DNA of 25,652 nt from Candidatus Methanofilum arcanum (GCA_031285085.1 JAITWW010000153.1:1-25652); one strand, 5' to 3'. Shown: positions 15,359 through 24,116, counted from the first letter of the stretch. Numbers and translations: made by a program. Notes: generated by a model not told the origin, from the letters alone.

Positions 15359-16219
15359 TTAAATCACTTTGTCGATCTGCGCACGTGTTGCTGCTGATGC
15401 CTCATCTAGAGGAAGACGGGTTGGTCCTGCTGCATATCCCAGTTTACCTGCCACATATTTCACCGGAATTGGGTTTGATTCAATAAACATTGCTGAAAAG
15501 ATCGGTGAAAGCTTGTAGTGTATCTCACGCGCTGCTGCATAGTTTTCGTTCTTGAGCGCGGTATAGAGAGCTACCATCTGCTCAGGAACAATGTTTGCTG
15601 CGACAGAGATAACACCTGCACCACCAAGAGCCATAAGTGGCAGCAGCATTGCATCATCTCCAGAGAGTACAACAAAGTCTTCGTCTTGTGTTGTTTCCAG
15701 AACGCGTGATATCTGGTTAATATCGCCACTTGCCTCCTTGATCCCTATAACTGATGGATGCTTTGCCAGCTCAGCAACGACATCTGGAAGAACATTCTGT
15801 CCAGTGCGTGATGGAACATTGTAGAGTATAACTGGAATATCACAGTCTGCGATTGCAGTGAAATGCTTGATAAGGCCGGATCTGTTTGGCTTATTGTAAT
15901 AAGGACTGATAACAAGTACAGCATCAGCGCCACAATCCTTTGCAGCGTTTGTGAATCGAAGTGCTTCCTTTGTATTGTTTGAGCCAGTACCTGCAATGAC
16001 AGGAACTCTGCCATTTGCACAATCTACCGCGGTTTCTACGACCTTTTCATGCTCTTCAAAATCAAGTGTTGCTGCTTCCCCAGTCGAACCACAGGGTACA
16101 ATACCATGAACACCAGCAGTAATTACGGCTTCAATATTGGAGCGTAACCCATCGAGATCAAGATCACGAGTCGTTGATGAAAAAGGTGTGATAAGTGCCG
16201 GAATAATTCCCTCAATCAT
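15359..16219 (-). CDS. dapA: 4-hydroxy-tetrahydrodipicolinate synthase
   Basis: DapA condenses pyruvate with aspartate semialdehyde, the entry step of lysine synthesis through diaminopimelate. The 286-aa TIM-barrel protein carries the GSTGE motif (44-48), Tyr133 and Arg138 in YNVPSRTG, and the Schiff-base Lys161 in IGIKEASGD. It lies six bases after rps17e and runs directly into dapB, forming a compact operon. Length and start (MIEGIIPALITPF) are typical. Confidence 0.97.
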   Translation of the reverse strand: MIEGIIPALITPFSSTTRDLDLDGLRSNIEAVITAGVHGIVPCGSTGEAATLDFEEHEKVVETAVDCANGRVPVIAGTGSNNTKEALRFTNAAKDCGADAVLVISPYYNKPNRSGLIKHFTAIADCDIPVILYNVPSRTGQNVLPDVVAELAKHPSVIGIKEASGDINQISRVLETTQDEDFVVLSGDDAMLLPLMALGGAGVISVAANIVPEQMVALYTALKNENYAAAREIHYKLSPIFSAMFIESNPIPVKYVAGKLGYAAGPTRLPLDEASAATRAQIDKVI

Positions 16220-16225
16220 GAGGTA

Positions 16226-16417
16226 CTATTGGACTCTCTTTGTATTAATTTTTCGAGTGATGAAACCTGCAACTCTATTTCGGACACGCTTACTGGTTAT
16301 AGAAGTCGTGTTTGTAACTGCGAGTTTATTCAGCTCGAACTCATTTGTAAAATGGCTTGCATGTTTCTCAAGGAGCTCATTTCCAATTGCTTTGATGTAT
16401 GTTGGCTTAATTCCCAT
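16226..16417 (-). CDS. rps17e: 30S ribosomal protein S17e
   Basis: The 63-aa protein is an archaeal/eukaryotic-type small-subunit protein: MGIKPTYIKAIGNELLEKH, a core with TSKRVRNRVAGFI, and a basic tail. I use the ATG at 16417 rather than the longer frame (16501) because it gives the family start and has GAGGAT about six bases upstream. A TATA box (CCTATATATATT, about 16470-16480) predicts a leader of about 30 bases. It opens the operon with dapA and dapB, so the lysine genes are probably read from a ribosomal-protein promoter. Confidence 0.93.
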   Translation of the reverse strand: MGIKPTYIKAIGNELLEKHASHFTNEFELNKLAVTNTTSITSKRVRNRVAGFITRKINTKRVQ

Positions 16418-16467
16418 TTTATATCCTCTATACAGATTGAACGTATGTATTATTAATGTGCTTTGAT

Positions 16468-16481
16468 GAATATATATAGGT
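16468..16481 (-). promoter_or_regulatory. TATA-box promoter of the rps17e-dapA-dapB operon
   Basis: The minus strand shows CCTATATATATT about 53 bases before the S17e ATG, placing the transcription start about 30 bases upstream of it. It matches the euryarchaeal TATA consensus and is the best promoter in this intergenic region. Confidence 0.6.
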
Positions 16482-16536
16482 TGTGAGATCATCTCTTTCA
16501 TAATCTCCTTATAGATTGATTTTTAAATATGTAGTA

Positions 16537-16716
16537 ATGAAGCCTTGGATGTTGGATGCTCTTATTGGTATTGGAAGTCTTGTTGTGCTGGTTTTGATGT
16601 TGAAGGTTTTGCCACTCCTCGTTGGAGTAAGTCTTGCATATATCAGCGCATTGTTGTTATTTGTTCTAACGGTATGTACAGGTGGATTTTTGGTTTCGCG
16701 CGCTTCTTCAAATTAA
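16537..16716 (+). CDS. Small two-helix membrane protein, unknown
   Basis: The 59-aa product starts MKPWMLDALIGIGSLVVL and consists almost wholly of two hydrophobic stretches (about residues 8-30 and 34-54), so it should be a small integral membrane protein. I do not recognise the family. The gene diverges from rps17e. A TATA-like CTTATAGA (16508-16515) about 25 bases upstream suggests a leaderless transcript, and a pyrimidine-rich tract follows the stop. An in-frame ATG at 16516 would add seven residues but would lie on the promoter. Confidence 0.6.
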   Translation: MKPWMLDALIGIGSLVVLVLMLKVLPLLVGVSLAYISALLLFVLTVCTGGFLVSRASSN

Positions 16717-16858
16717 ATACCATTATGAAGCTAGGAATCTTTCTCTCTTTTTCAGTGAGATGGTCTCATCTGCGCGTTTTTCCTCATAAATACAAGAGGA
16801 TGTATGATCTCTGATCGGATCATTTATGCATTAAAACAATGAAATATACGGTTATCTA

Positions 16859-17221
16859 ATGAAAGAGAAGGTTGGCTCTATGTTTGGCATGATTACAAAG
16901 GCTTTGTTACAGGGCCCCCGTACTCGCCTCTATCCACATGTTCCTGCCCATAAGTATGCACATACCAGGGGACAGGTCTGTATTGATATTACGAACTGTA
17001 TTTATTGTGGACTGTGCAGTAAAAACTGTATTTCTGATGCTATTGTCATCGAAAAAGCAGAGCAGAAATGGCAGATTGACAGGCTCCGCTGCATTGCTTG
17101 TAGTGGTTGTGTTGAGTCCTGTCCAAAGGATTGCTTGTTCCTCGTGCCTGAGTACCATGCTCCTGTTGAGGGAGCTTGTGTGGATGTGGTCATTGGACCA
17201 GCACCAGAGCCAGCTGTATAG
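16859..17221 (+). CDS. EchF/NuoI-like 2[4Fe-4S] ferredoxin subunit
   Basis: The 120-aa protein has an N-terminal segment typical of the NuoI/EchF family (MITKALLQGPRTRLYP, then RGQVCIDITNC) and two cluster motifs: CIYCGLCSKNC (about 48-58) and CIACSGCVESCPKDC (about 79-93). EchF carries electrons between ferredoxin and the NiFe subunits of membrane-bound energy-converting hydrogenase. Here no other ech, eha, ehb or fpo gene is adjacent, so it is either an orphan subunit or an independent ferredoxin. The start is uncertain: Met at 16859 or at 16880 (MFGMITKALL). The C terminus ends in an alanine/proline-rich tail. Family is sure, partner complex is not. Confidence 0.85.
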   Translation: MKEKVGSMFGMITKALLQGPRTRLYPHVPAHKYAHTRGQVCIDITNCIYCGLCSKNCISDAIVIEKAEQKWQIDRLRCIACSGCVESCPKDCLFLVPEYHAPVEGACVDVVIGPAPEPAV

Positions 17222-17573
17222 TTCTACTCATCATATCCACTTTTTTTGAGAGCGCTACCTAAAGAATGATCTCATCATATCTGTTGCTTTGTTCACCCTG
17301 AATCTTACGAACAAAGAGGTTGGAGAGTGTTTACATCAGTGAACTATTGTCATTCTATTAGAGTAAATCCTGGATGAGTGGTGTTCTCAACCAGTTGAAA
17401 CCTATGGAAATCAATTTTTGAAAGTAACCAAAGGTGAATACCACCGGAAAAAGCCAGTAGAATCACAGGTTATACAAGATTGCCTCCTTGAACCTGTATA
17501 TCTCCCATGTATCCTTCGTACTGTTCAAAATTGATTTCCATGGATGATAAGAGGAAAACTGAAAAAAAAGAGT
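17222..17573. other. Intergenic region between convergent genes
   Basis: About 350 bases between the ferredoxin gene and leuS contain no convincing ORF. A T-rich stretch just after the ferredoxin stop (CTTTTTTTGAG, about 17240-17250) is a likely terminator. The right half is occupied by the inverted-repeat element at 17404-17541. Confidence 0.6.
17404..17541. repeat. 138-bp inverted-repeat-bounded element (MITE-like)
   Basis: ATGGAAATCAATTTT (17404-17418) is the exact reverse complement of AAAATTGATTTCCAT (17527-17541). With one indel at each side the match extends to CC(T)ATGG and TTTT(T)G. Inside is a second hairpin: ACAGGTT-ATA-CAAG pairs with CTTG-AACCTGT around an eight-base loop (about 17465-17500). 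A short GGTG/CACC pair lies nearby. No transposase fragment and no clear target duplication are visible. It could be a miniature inverted-repeat element, a structured RNA, or a large terminator for leuS. Confidence 0.6.
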
Positions 17574-20372
17574 TTATTCTATAATAAGCGCTGGTTTGAA
17601 TGGAGCAGCTTGTTTCGCTTTATCATGTGCACTCTCATCAGATGAGACAACTGTCACAGAGACCGAGAACGCATGCTCAATGAATGACTTCGCATCGCAA
17701 AAGATCTTCATCTCATGAGGAGGAGTTGTTGCAAGTGATAGAGCAAGATCTGGTGGAAGTCGGTGCATAAGTGCAGAACAATCCTTTACAGCATCCACTG
17801 CAGCTTCACCATGGGCACGGATATCTGGATCCTGCATGAGCTCCTTAATGATATTCCCTGTTCCCTGTGCAGATGACTGTTGAATCTTTGAAAAGATCTC
17901 CCACTTCCATTCCGGTGCAACAACGATTGTTACGCTTTTTGGGGTAATCTGAATGATACGAAGAATTGAATCGAGATCCTCCTCTGTTCTCATCAAAAGT
18001 TCCTCTGCATTCTCACATGGAATATCAATGGCGGCCTCATCAGGTACTGGCCAAGCTGCAAATGAACAAAGCCCCTCTTCTCCCATTTCCTTCCAGAGTT
18101 GCTCAGCTGTAAATGGAATAATTGGGCAGAGCAGCCTGATCCAAACAGATGCAAGCTCTCGCATAAGGGTACGAGACGGTGCAGCACCACAGAGGCGCTT
18201 TTTGTACCACCGCAGATCGCGTTCCATCGAAAAGAATGCAAGATGAATTGCTTGCCTTGTCTGGAACGCATCCAATGCAAGAGTTGTTAACTTGATATAC
18301 TCCTGTATCCGTGAGCGAAGCCAGTGATCGATTGGAGTATCAGCTCCATTTGCATTCATGCACTCCTGAATCGTACTGACAAAACGTTCAACCTGTTTCT
18401 GAGTTGACTTTACCAGCTCATATCTCCAGTCAAAATCCTGCCAAGGCTCACCAGAACCAACCAGGAACATACGCACGGTATCTGCCCCGAAATCAGAGAT
18501 TGCCTCTTCAAGCAGGTAGACATTTCCTTTTGAAGAGGTCATCTTTGCCCCATTTAAGAGACCCATACCAAAGACCACCATCCCCTGAGGACGAAGATGC
18601 TCGGGAAAGATGGCACAGTGGTGAAACACCTGAAATGTCAAGTGATTTGAGATGAGATCCTTTGCTGAGAAACGGTAATCATATGGATACCAGTATAAAA
18701 ACTCAGTACGCATGGCATTGAGTTTTTCACGTACCTCCCCCTTTGGGAGCTTTTCAGACTCTACTCCTAAGAAGATATAATCAAACACTTCAGGCGTTAA
18801 TACTTCACTCTCAATCTCCTTTATCTTGGCCGCAATAGTATAATACGCCATGTAAACCGTGGAATCAGACAAAGGTTCGATGAGCCAGCTTGGATCCCAA
18901 GGTAGTTTGGTACCAAGCCCTACTCTCCTTGTACATGCCCATTCTTTTAACCATCCAACCGTTCTATCAAACTCTGCGCGTACCTCATGGGGTACCAGAG
19001 ACATGGCGTTCAAGTGTTTTTGAACCTGGTCTTTCCATTCCTGATCACTGTACTGTAAAAACCACTGATCATGAAGAACTTTGACATATGCACGGCTTCC
19101 GCATCGACAGATAACTGGGTGCTGACTGAACTCGTACATGATAGTAGAGCCATACTGTTCGGTAAGCATGGCAGCAACCTCTTCTCGTGCAATCTTGACT
19201 GGCTTTCCACCGTACTGAGGATACATCTTTCCAGTTGAGTGCTCTGCAAGATACACTTGAGCCGTTAAATCCTCAAGATTTTGATCACTTTGGTGGAGAA
19301 TACCTGAGTTTTCAACAGCCTCGACAGCTGGATGTTCGCCATATCCATCTACCTGAATAAGGCCGATTGGGTTTATACTGGTATACATCCCCTGATTCCA
19401 CAGATCACGAAGAGCGATATAATCAAATGGTGCATGTGCAGGCACACTCATCACAACACCAGTTGCCATATCTGGATCTACAAAAACCGCTGGGAGGATT
19501 GGAATCTCACCACAGAATTTATTATTGGCTGTGGTATCGACAAGATCTGAGCCAGGTATTGTGCCAACGACCTCTACATCATGATCCTGTAGCGAGATCT
19601 TGTTTGCAGCCTCTGAAGAGATGATCCATACCTGGCCATCGATCTTTGCTTTAACATACTCAACATCTGGGTGCACCCAGAGATTTGTTACCCCGTACAC
19701 CGTTTCTGGACGTAACGTTGCACAAGGGATTATCTCATCTCCACGACGGAACATGACAAGTGTGAACTTCTGAACCTCTGCTGTATCTCCTTCAAGGATA
19801 TCATGATCTCCAATGGGATTATCACACTGTGGACAGTATCGAACAGGATGTGCTCCTTTTGCGACATGAGCGCCAGCTCGCAGATGGAACCACTGCCACT
19901 CAATGAACTTGCTGTATCGTGGGTCTACAGTGGTAAACCTACGGGTCCAGTCAATAGAGAGGCCAGCCTTTTTCATGACACGTTCGTATTCATTTGAAAA
20001 GTGATTTACAATCTCAAGAGGGTCGTTGAACCGAGACAATACATCTTGTGGCACCTGATAAAGATCCTTATAAAGGTTGATTGTGTTTTCATCCTGTGCT
20101 GCAATGCGACGTGAGATACCAACTACTGGTGCGCCTGTAACATGAAATGCCATTGGGTAGAGAACTTCAAAACCCTGCATTCTTTTGAACCTAGCAATGA
20201 CATCTGGTGTGATATATGTTCTGCCATGTCCAACATGCATTGCACCGCTTGGGTATGGATATGCAACAGTGAGGTAGAATTTCTTTTTATCTGATGGAGA
20301 AGTGTGAAACGCCCTCTCCCATGTATGCATTATCTCTTCTGTATCTGTTTTTTTGGTGTTTGACTCTGTCAT
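17574..20372 (-). CDS. leuS: Leucyl-tRNA synthetase, archaeal type
   Basis: This class I aminoacyl-tRNA synthetase charges tRNA-Leu. The 932-aa protein has the HIGH box as HVGH (46-49, in YPSGAMHVGHGRTY), the CP1 editing domain with its threonine-rich loop CATLRPETVYG (217-227) and editing Asp317 in PAHAPFDYIAL, the WLKEWACTRR region (474-483) and the KMSKS loop as KMTSSKGN (610-617). The anticodon and C-terminal domains follow. Placement of the editing domain and length are those of the archaeal/eukaryotic form. AAGGAAAAG lies just ahead of the ATG. It lies 56 bases downstream of the PIN-ATPase gene and is probably cotranscribed with it. Confidence 0.98.
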   Translation of the reverse strand: MTESNTKKTDTEEIMHTWERAFHTSPSDKKKFYLTVAYPYPSGAMHVGHGRTYITPDVIARFKRMQGFEVLYPMAFHVTGAPVVGISRRIAAQDENTINLYKDLYQVPQDVLSRFNDPLEIVNHFSNEYERVMKKAGLSIDWTRRFTTVDPRYSKFIEWQWFHLRAGAHVAKGAHPVRYCPQCDNPIGDHDILEGDTAEVQKFTLVMFRRGDEIIPCATLRPETVYGVTNLWVHPDVEYVKAKIDGQVWIISSEAANKISLQDHDVEVVGTIPGSDLVDTTANNKFCGEIPILPAVFVDPDMATGVVMSVPAHAPFDYIALRDLWNQGMYTSINPIGLIQVDGYGEHPAVEAVENSGILHQSDQNLEDLTAQVYLAEHSTGKMYPQYGGKPVKIAREEVAAMLTEQYGSTIMYEFSQHPVICRCGSRAYVKVLHDQWFLQYSDQEWKDQVQKHLNAMSLVPHEVRAEFDRTVGWLKEWACTRRVGLGTKLPWDPSWLIEPLSDSTVYMAYYTIAAKIKEIESEVLTPEVFDYIFLGVESEKLPKGEVREKLNAMRTEFLYWYPYDYRFSAKDLISNHLTFQVFHHCAIFPEHLRPQGMVVFGMGLLNGAKMTSSKGNVYLLEEAISDFGADTVRMFLVGSGEPWQDFDWRYELVKSTQKQVERFVSTIQECMNANGADTPIDHWLRSRIQEYIKLTTLALDAFQTRQAIHLAFFSMERDLRWYKKRLCGAAPSRTLMRELASVWIRLLCPIIPFTAEQLWKEMGEEGLCSFAAWPVPDEAAIDIPCENAEELLMRTEEDLDSILRIIQITPKSVTIVVAPEWKWEIFSKIQQSSAQGTGNIIKELMQDPDIRAHGEAAVDAVKDCSALMHRLPPDLALSLATTPPHEMKIFCDAKSFIEHAFSVSVTVVSSDESAHDKAKQAAPFKPALIIE

Positions 20373-20425
20373 GGTCTTTTCCTTATCTATGTAAATTTTG
20401 ATTTTTAGCGCGGTTGGCTGCTTTC

Positions 20426-22669
20426 CTACACTGCTTTGAGTCGGATCGGTTCTCCTTCATTGTACCGCTTTAGCATCTCCTGTGCAATAGTGCTATTCTT
20501 TGCAAGTATGATTTCACCGGACTCATTGATCGTTGCAGTAAATAAATACTCTCTCCCTGAGAATACATCAACAATACGCCCGATATTCTCATGTGAAATG
20601 ACTGCAAGGTGTTTTTTATCAATTCTGACATGAAGTCCATCATTAATGAGAATCTCGCCAGATGTGTTTGCATTGATGGAACTGGCTTCACTTCCCTCTC
20701 CAGATCCACCTCCTGTTGCACTCACTGAACTCTTTTGGAAGTCCTCCCGAAACATCTCTGAAGCTGGGCGAATATCGATTCCAACCCCAACACGGTTTAC
20801 GATACCTGCTATGTTTTTTCCTCCCTTTCCAATTGCTGCTGGGACATCACGATCATCAATGTATACAACGGCCTTTGTTGCTGAGCGCATTTCTACTATG
20901 ATCTGGCCATTTGTGTATCTTCCAATCTCTCTTTGTATATCCCGCTCGGTAATATCCCAAGAGGCACCTTCTTCTTCGACTTCGTCAGTTGAGGGTTGGA
21001 GCACCGTATTTTCTTCTTCAGATCCACCACTTTCTTTTCTACCACTGTCTTTTCTCTCTTCGTCCTGAAAGGTATCTATTGTTGATTTGTATGGATTTTG
21101 TAACTCATTTTCAGTAAAAATGAGATTTGTGCTGACAGATTCATAGTACTCTGAGGTGTGCAGCTCCTTTGCTATTTGTGCAGTTGCTGCTGTTTGTAAA
21201 ACACCATTGACAGCGTCGAATGTCTCTGCATGAAGTGGTACAGGAGCGGGTAGTACATCTGAAGCTGCATCTACTTCTGTCATGTATTCTGAGGATTCAT
21301 AGATATCTGCTGATGCAGGCATGATGATGGTTTCATTTTCACAACGAAAGATCTCGTATATCTTTTCATTACTTATACGATCCGATACGACAGTCACTGG
21401 TCTGAATGTGAGCTCCCCCTCCATGCCATCAGGGCATTTCAAGATGAGATCAGTTGTGAGAATGGTTTGAATGGCACCACCATAGACGAAGACAATTGAG
21501 CCGATGACCTGATGAAGCACAGAAAGATCCACACGGTCGATAAATCGACAGATTGCTTCTCCTGGTGAGAGGGCATGCATGACACCGATCATACCAATAC
21601 CTGCAAGACGTAGATCTGAGAAAACTTCGAAGTCATCATTTCTTCGAAGATCATCAAATATAACACAATCTGGTCGCAGAAGCATGAGAAGGTCTGCAGT
21701 ATTTTTCATACTCCCTTCAAGGGTTGTGTACTGGGTAATTTCGTCAGGAATTTGGAGCTCACGCGGTTGTTCCATGGTTTTTACCACGTTTCCTTCGTTT
21801 AGGAGGTATGTTGCAATTCCTTGTACGAGCGTTGTTTTTCCTGAGCCTGGTGGCCCGATGATAAGCATAGCTCTGGTGTCTCCTTTCAGGAGCTCTTTTA
21901 TTTGATCTGCTTCTTTGTAGTCATCTAGGTCAATGTCTACAATAGGACGAACTGCTGTTATCTCCATACCATCTGAAAAAGGTCTGCGGCTGATAGCGAT
22001 ACGCATTGATCCTATCTGCACAACTGTCGCCCCTTTTCGTTCCATCTCGATAAATCCATCAGGATCACGCCTGGCACGTTCGAGCACCTCTTGCGCGATG
22101 ACACGAAGCTCGTACTCGTTCATGGGGTTATCACGGATGGAAACAAGTTTTTGTTCTTTTATACTTCCCTTCTTTGCAACAGGACGTGCACGTTCTTTAA
22201 GATAAACAGCTATGGTATATTCATCGAAAAACTGATCGATGGCAAGAGGAGTAAAATTTTCGCCCTGAGGGCGAAGGTAGAGAACATCAAGTCCCTTTGC
22301 CCGCGCAACTTCCGACTGAATTGTATCACTTGTGATAAAGCGAGCATTATTGTCTATTGCAACCTGTCTGATGAGTGCGTCTATCTCTCCCCCACTTGCG
22401 AGTTTAACCTGTTCAAGAGTGGGGCGGGTGCCAGTAAAGCGGATGGATATTTTTCCTTCTTCTGCAAGTTTGCATAGTTTTTGAAGCTCAGTAAGACCTG
22501 AGAACCCTATTTCACGTCCCTGGTTTGCCTGTGATTCGAGCTCTGCAACAGCTGCTTCCGGGACAATTATTTCAGCTTTATTGTATTCTCCGGTCTCTAT
22601 TTCACCGGTATTGATGAGGTGAGATATGCGTCCATCTATGATGACGCTGGTATCTGGTACTATTTTCAA
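20426..22669 (-). CDS. PIN-domain, ATPase, KH-domain protein
   Basis: A 747-aa archaeal protein of the PilT-like ATPase family with PIN and KH domains. The PIN nuclease fold has acidic residues at D6 (VPDTSVIIDGR), E95/D97 (GGEIDALI) and D115 (ITSDT). The VirB11/PilT-type ATPase has Walker A GPPGSGKT (272-279) and Walker B VIFDD (336-340). A KH RNA-binding domain with GKGG (614-617) and a C-terminal beta-rich domain (about 678-747) complete it. The combination suggests ATP-dependent RNA handling or decay, but the substrate is not established. Residues 450-570 form a low-complexity, acid-rich linker, and 648-668 is Gly/Ser-rich. I chose the TTG at 22669 because AAGGTGG lies seven bases upstream and the family begins at MK.VPDTS. 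The GTG at 22678 falls within that site. Confidence 0.92.
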   Translation of the reverse strand: MKIVPDTSVIIDGRISHLINTGEIETGEYNKAEIIVPEAAVAELESQANQGREIGFSGLTELQKLCKLAEEGKISIRFTGTRPTLEQVKLASGGEIDALIRQVAIDNNARFITSDTIQSEVARAKGLDVLYLRPQGENFTPLAIDQFFDEYTIAVYLKERARPVAKKGSIKEQKLVSIRDNPMNEYELRVIAQEVLERARRDPDGFIEMERKGATVVQIGSMRIAISRRPFSDGMEITAVRPIVDIDLDDYKEADQIKELLKGDTRAMLIIGPPGSGKTTLVQGIATYLLNEGNVVKTMEQPRELQIPDEITQYTTLEGSMKNTADLLMLLRPDCVIFDDLRRNDDFEVFSDLRLAGIGMIGVMHALSPGEAICRFIDRVDLSVLHQVIGSIVFVYGGAIQTILTTDLILKCPDGMEGELTFRPVTVVSDRISNEKIYEIFRCENETIIMPASADIYESSEYMTEVDAASDVLPAPVPLHAETFDAVNGVLQTAATAQIAKELHTSEYYESVSTNLIFTENELQNPYKSTIDTFQDEERKDSGRKESGGSEEENTVLQPSTDEVEEEGASWDITERDIQREIGRYTNGQIIVEMRSATKAVVYIDDRDVPAAIGKGGKNIAGIVNRVGVGIDIRPASEMFREDFQKSSVSATGGGSGEGSEASSINANTSGEILINDGLHVRIDKKHLAVISHENIGRIVDVFSGREYLFTATINESGEIILAKNSTIAQEMLKRYNEGEPIRLKAV

Positions 22670-22927
22670 AAAAACCACCTTATGTATGTATTTTTCTCTT
22701 CCTATTAGGATGTAACATTTGAGATGAATGAACAGCAGCCAATTAAAAGCATACTTTCTCTTTTTTTCTCTCTCTTTTCTTGCAAATGATGTATTCTACA
22801 GTTTGGATAAAGTTGTGATGACATACCTCTGCTGCATTGCTGCATAGTTTTAATTCTGGCAACGTGGCTAAACTTTTCCAGAGAGAGAATATGTCGTTGT
22901 CACAGCCATTTCTGCGGATTGCTTTTC
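22670..22927. other. Intergenic region, no gene seen
   Basis: About 258 bases lie between the PIN-ATPase start and hisI. They contain a long pyrimidine tract on the plus strand (about 22764-22790, CTTTCTCTTTTTTTCTC) and no ORF with convincing composition. The promoter for the PIN-ATPase/leuS pair should lie here, but I see no clear TATA box. A small RNA cannot be excluded. Confidence 0.4.
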
Positions 22928-23308
22928 CTATCTGTATATTGTATCAGGCTCTATGAGCACCGGTTCTTTTTCAATTCCCATAATATCTCGATAAAAACAA
23001 GTTTTGTGACCAGTGTGGCAGGAAACACCACTCTGTTCTACGAGGTAGAGAAGGGTATCTTCATCACAATCGATTCTGATATCAATAATACGTTGGACAT
23101 GTCCACTTTCTTCTCCTTTTTTCCAGATCTTTTTACGGGTACGTGAAAAGTAATGAGCATATCCTGTTTGTTTTGTGAGCTCAAGAGAGGTTTTATTTGC
23201 ATAGGCAAGCATGAGCACCTCAAGGGTACTATTATCTTGAACAATGATCGGAACAAGACCTTGTTCATTGTATTGTATAGAGCTAGAAAAGTCGTTCAAG
23301 GATTGCAT
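22928..23308 (-). CDS. hisI: Phosphoribosyl-AMP cyclohydrolase
   Basis: HisI catalyses the third step of histidine synthesis, opening the purine ring of phosphoribosyl-AMP. The 126-aa protein has the family signatures: LMLAYAN, GYAHYFSRTRKKIWKKGEES, the metal-binding DCDEDTLLYLVEQSG and CHTGHKTCFYR. The ATG at 23308 is chosen over an upstream extension because GGAGATC lies six bases before it and the upstream residues do not resemble HisI. The start overlaps the end of the prepilin peptidase gene by 26 bases, so translation of the two is probably coupled. No other his gene is adjacent. Confidence 0.95.
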   Translation of the reverse strand: MQSLNDFSSSIQYNEQGLVPIIVQDNSTLEVLMLAYANKTSLELTKQTGYAHYFSRTRKKIWKKGEESGHVQRIIDIRIDCDEDTLLYLVEQSGVSCHTGHKTCFYRDIMGIEKEPVLIEPDTIYR

Positions 23309-24116
23309 AGATAAGATCTCCACAGATGAGTGTGACAATAAAGCCAATTGTGATTGGAATGAGATAGGGGAGTGCATGTGATATCCAGATGGAGTCAACT
23401 TGATTGTAGAGCTCAAGCTGTTTTGCATATTTTTTTGGGTTTTCACGAAGATCTTTCGTATACACTCTACCTTTTCCTGTGATCATTTGATAAAGTGCTG
23501 CTCTAAACCCAATAAATTGTCTCTGAATAGTTCCATCTTGTATTTCGAAGTTTTCCATAACAATGCCATATGTGTCTAGGAGCGTTTTTGAAGGAACTGG
23601 AATACCAAGAAACATGGTAGAGATAGGGGCAATGTTTCGCTTGCAGAGATTATAAAGGAAGAGAGAGAGTGGAGCAAAAATGGTCATGAGCACGGTGTTT
23701 GTAAACATTGAGAGTGGGAAAAAGGCATATGGAGCTATTCCATAGGGTGGATATCCAAAAAGAGGAACAAGTGGAAAGATGGGAATACATATCGTAACCG
23801 TCATGAGGGCTTTTGCATCACCAAGGCCAAAGAGATGAAAGTACGCAAAGAGATAAAATGCGATAATAAAGAATATCATCATACAAAAGATGGGAAGAAG
23901 GTAAACTATGTTTTCCAGTTTCTTTGTCTCCCAAACAAAGTATACAAGACAGATAATTCCAATAACAAGGGCTGGGTACCACATCACTGCAGGTACAGAT
24001 CTATCTTTGAGATCTTCGATGCACCCATACACAAGTGTCACGAGCATGGCAGCTATACTTATGAGAAATGGTGTGAAAGTAGGAGGAATGGAGAGTGGCA
24101 AAGCCGTTTCTATCAT
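23283..24116 (-). CDS. Archaeal prepilin/preflagellin peptidase (A24 family)
   Basis: The 277-aa protein with about six membrane helices belongs to the aspartic prepilin-peptidase family. It trims class III signal peptides from archaellins and type IV pilins at the membrane. The two catalytic aspartates are visible: Asp35 in CIEDLKDRSVP (matching the D....IP signature) and Asp102 in the GxGD motif FGLGDAKAL. A cytoplasmic loop at about 165-235 is longer than in FlaK/PibD and may help choose substrates. Whether it is the archaellin (FlaK) or pilin (EppA) enzyme cannot be decided here, and no pilin or archaellin gene is adjacent. It lies between a regulator gene and hisI. Confidence 0.88.
   Translation of the reverse strand: MIETALPLSIPPTFTPFLISIAAMLVTLVYGCIEDLKDRSVPAVMWYPALVIGIICLVYFVWETKKLENIVYLLPIFCMMIFFIIAFYLFAYFHLFGLGDAKALMTVTICIPIFPLVPLFGYPPYGIAPYAFFPLSMFTNTVLMTIFAPLSLFLYNLCKRNIAPISTMFLGIPVPSKTLLDTYGIVMENFEIQDGTIQRQFIGFRAALYQMITGKGRVYTKDLRENPKKYAKQLELYNQVDSIWISHALPYLIPITIGFIVTLICGDLIYAILERLF

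Noticed and set aside
16418..16501. 28-residue N-terminal extension of S17e
   Set aside because: It covers the TATA box and the ribosome-binding site. The family starts at MGIKPTYIKA.
20646..21068. 140-codon plus-strand serine/proline-rich frame
   Set aside because: It is antisense to the linker and KH region of the PIN-ATPase gene. Its low-complexity composition is the mirror of the acidic linker.
23309..23446. 46-residue N-terminal extension of HisI
   Set aside because: It lies within the prepilin peptidase coding region and does not resemble HisI. A good ribosome site precedes the internal ATG.
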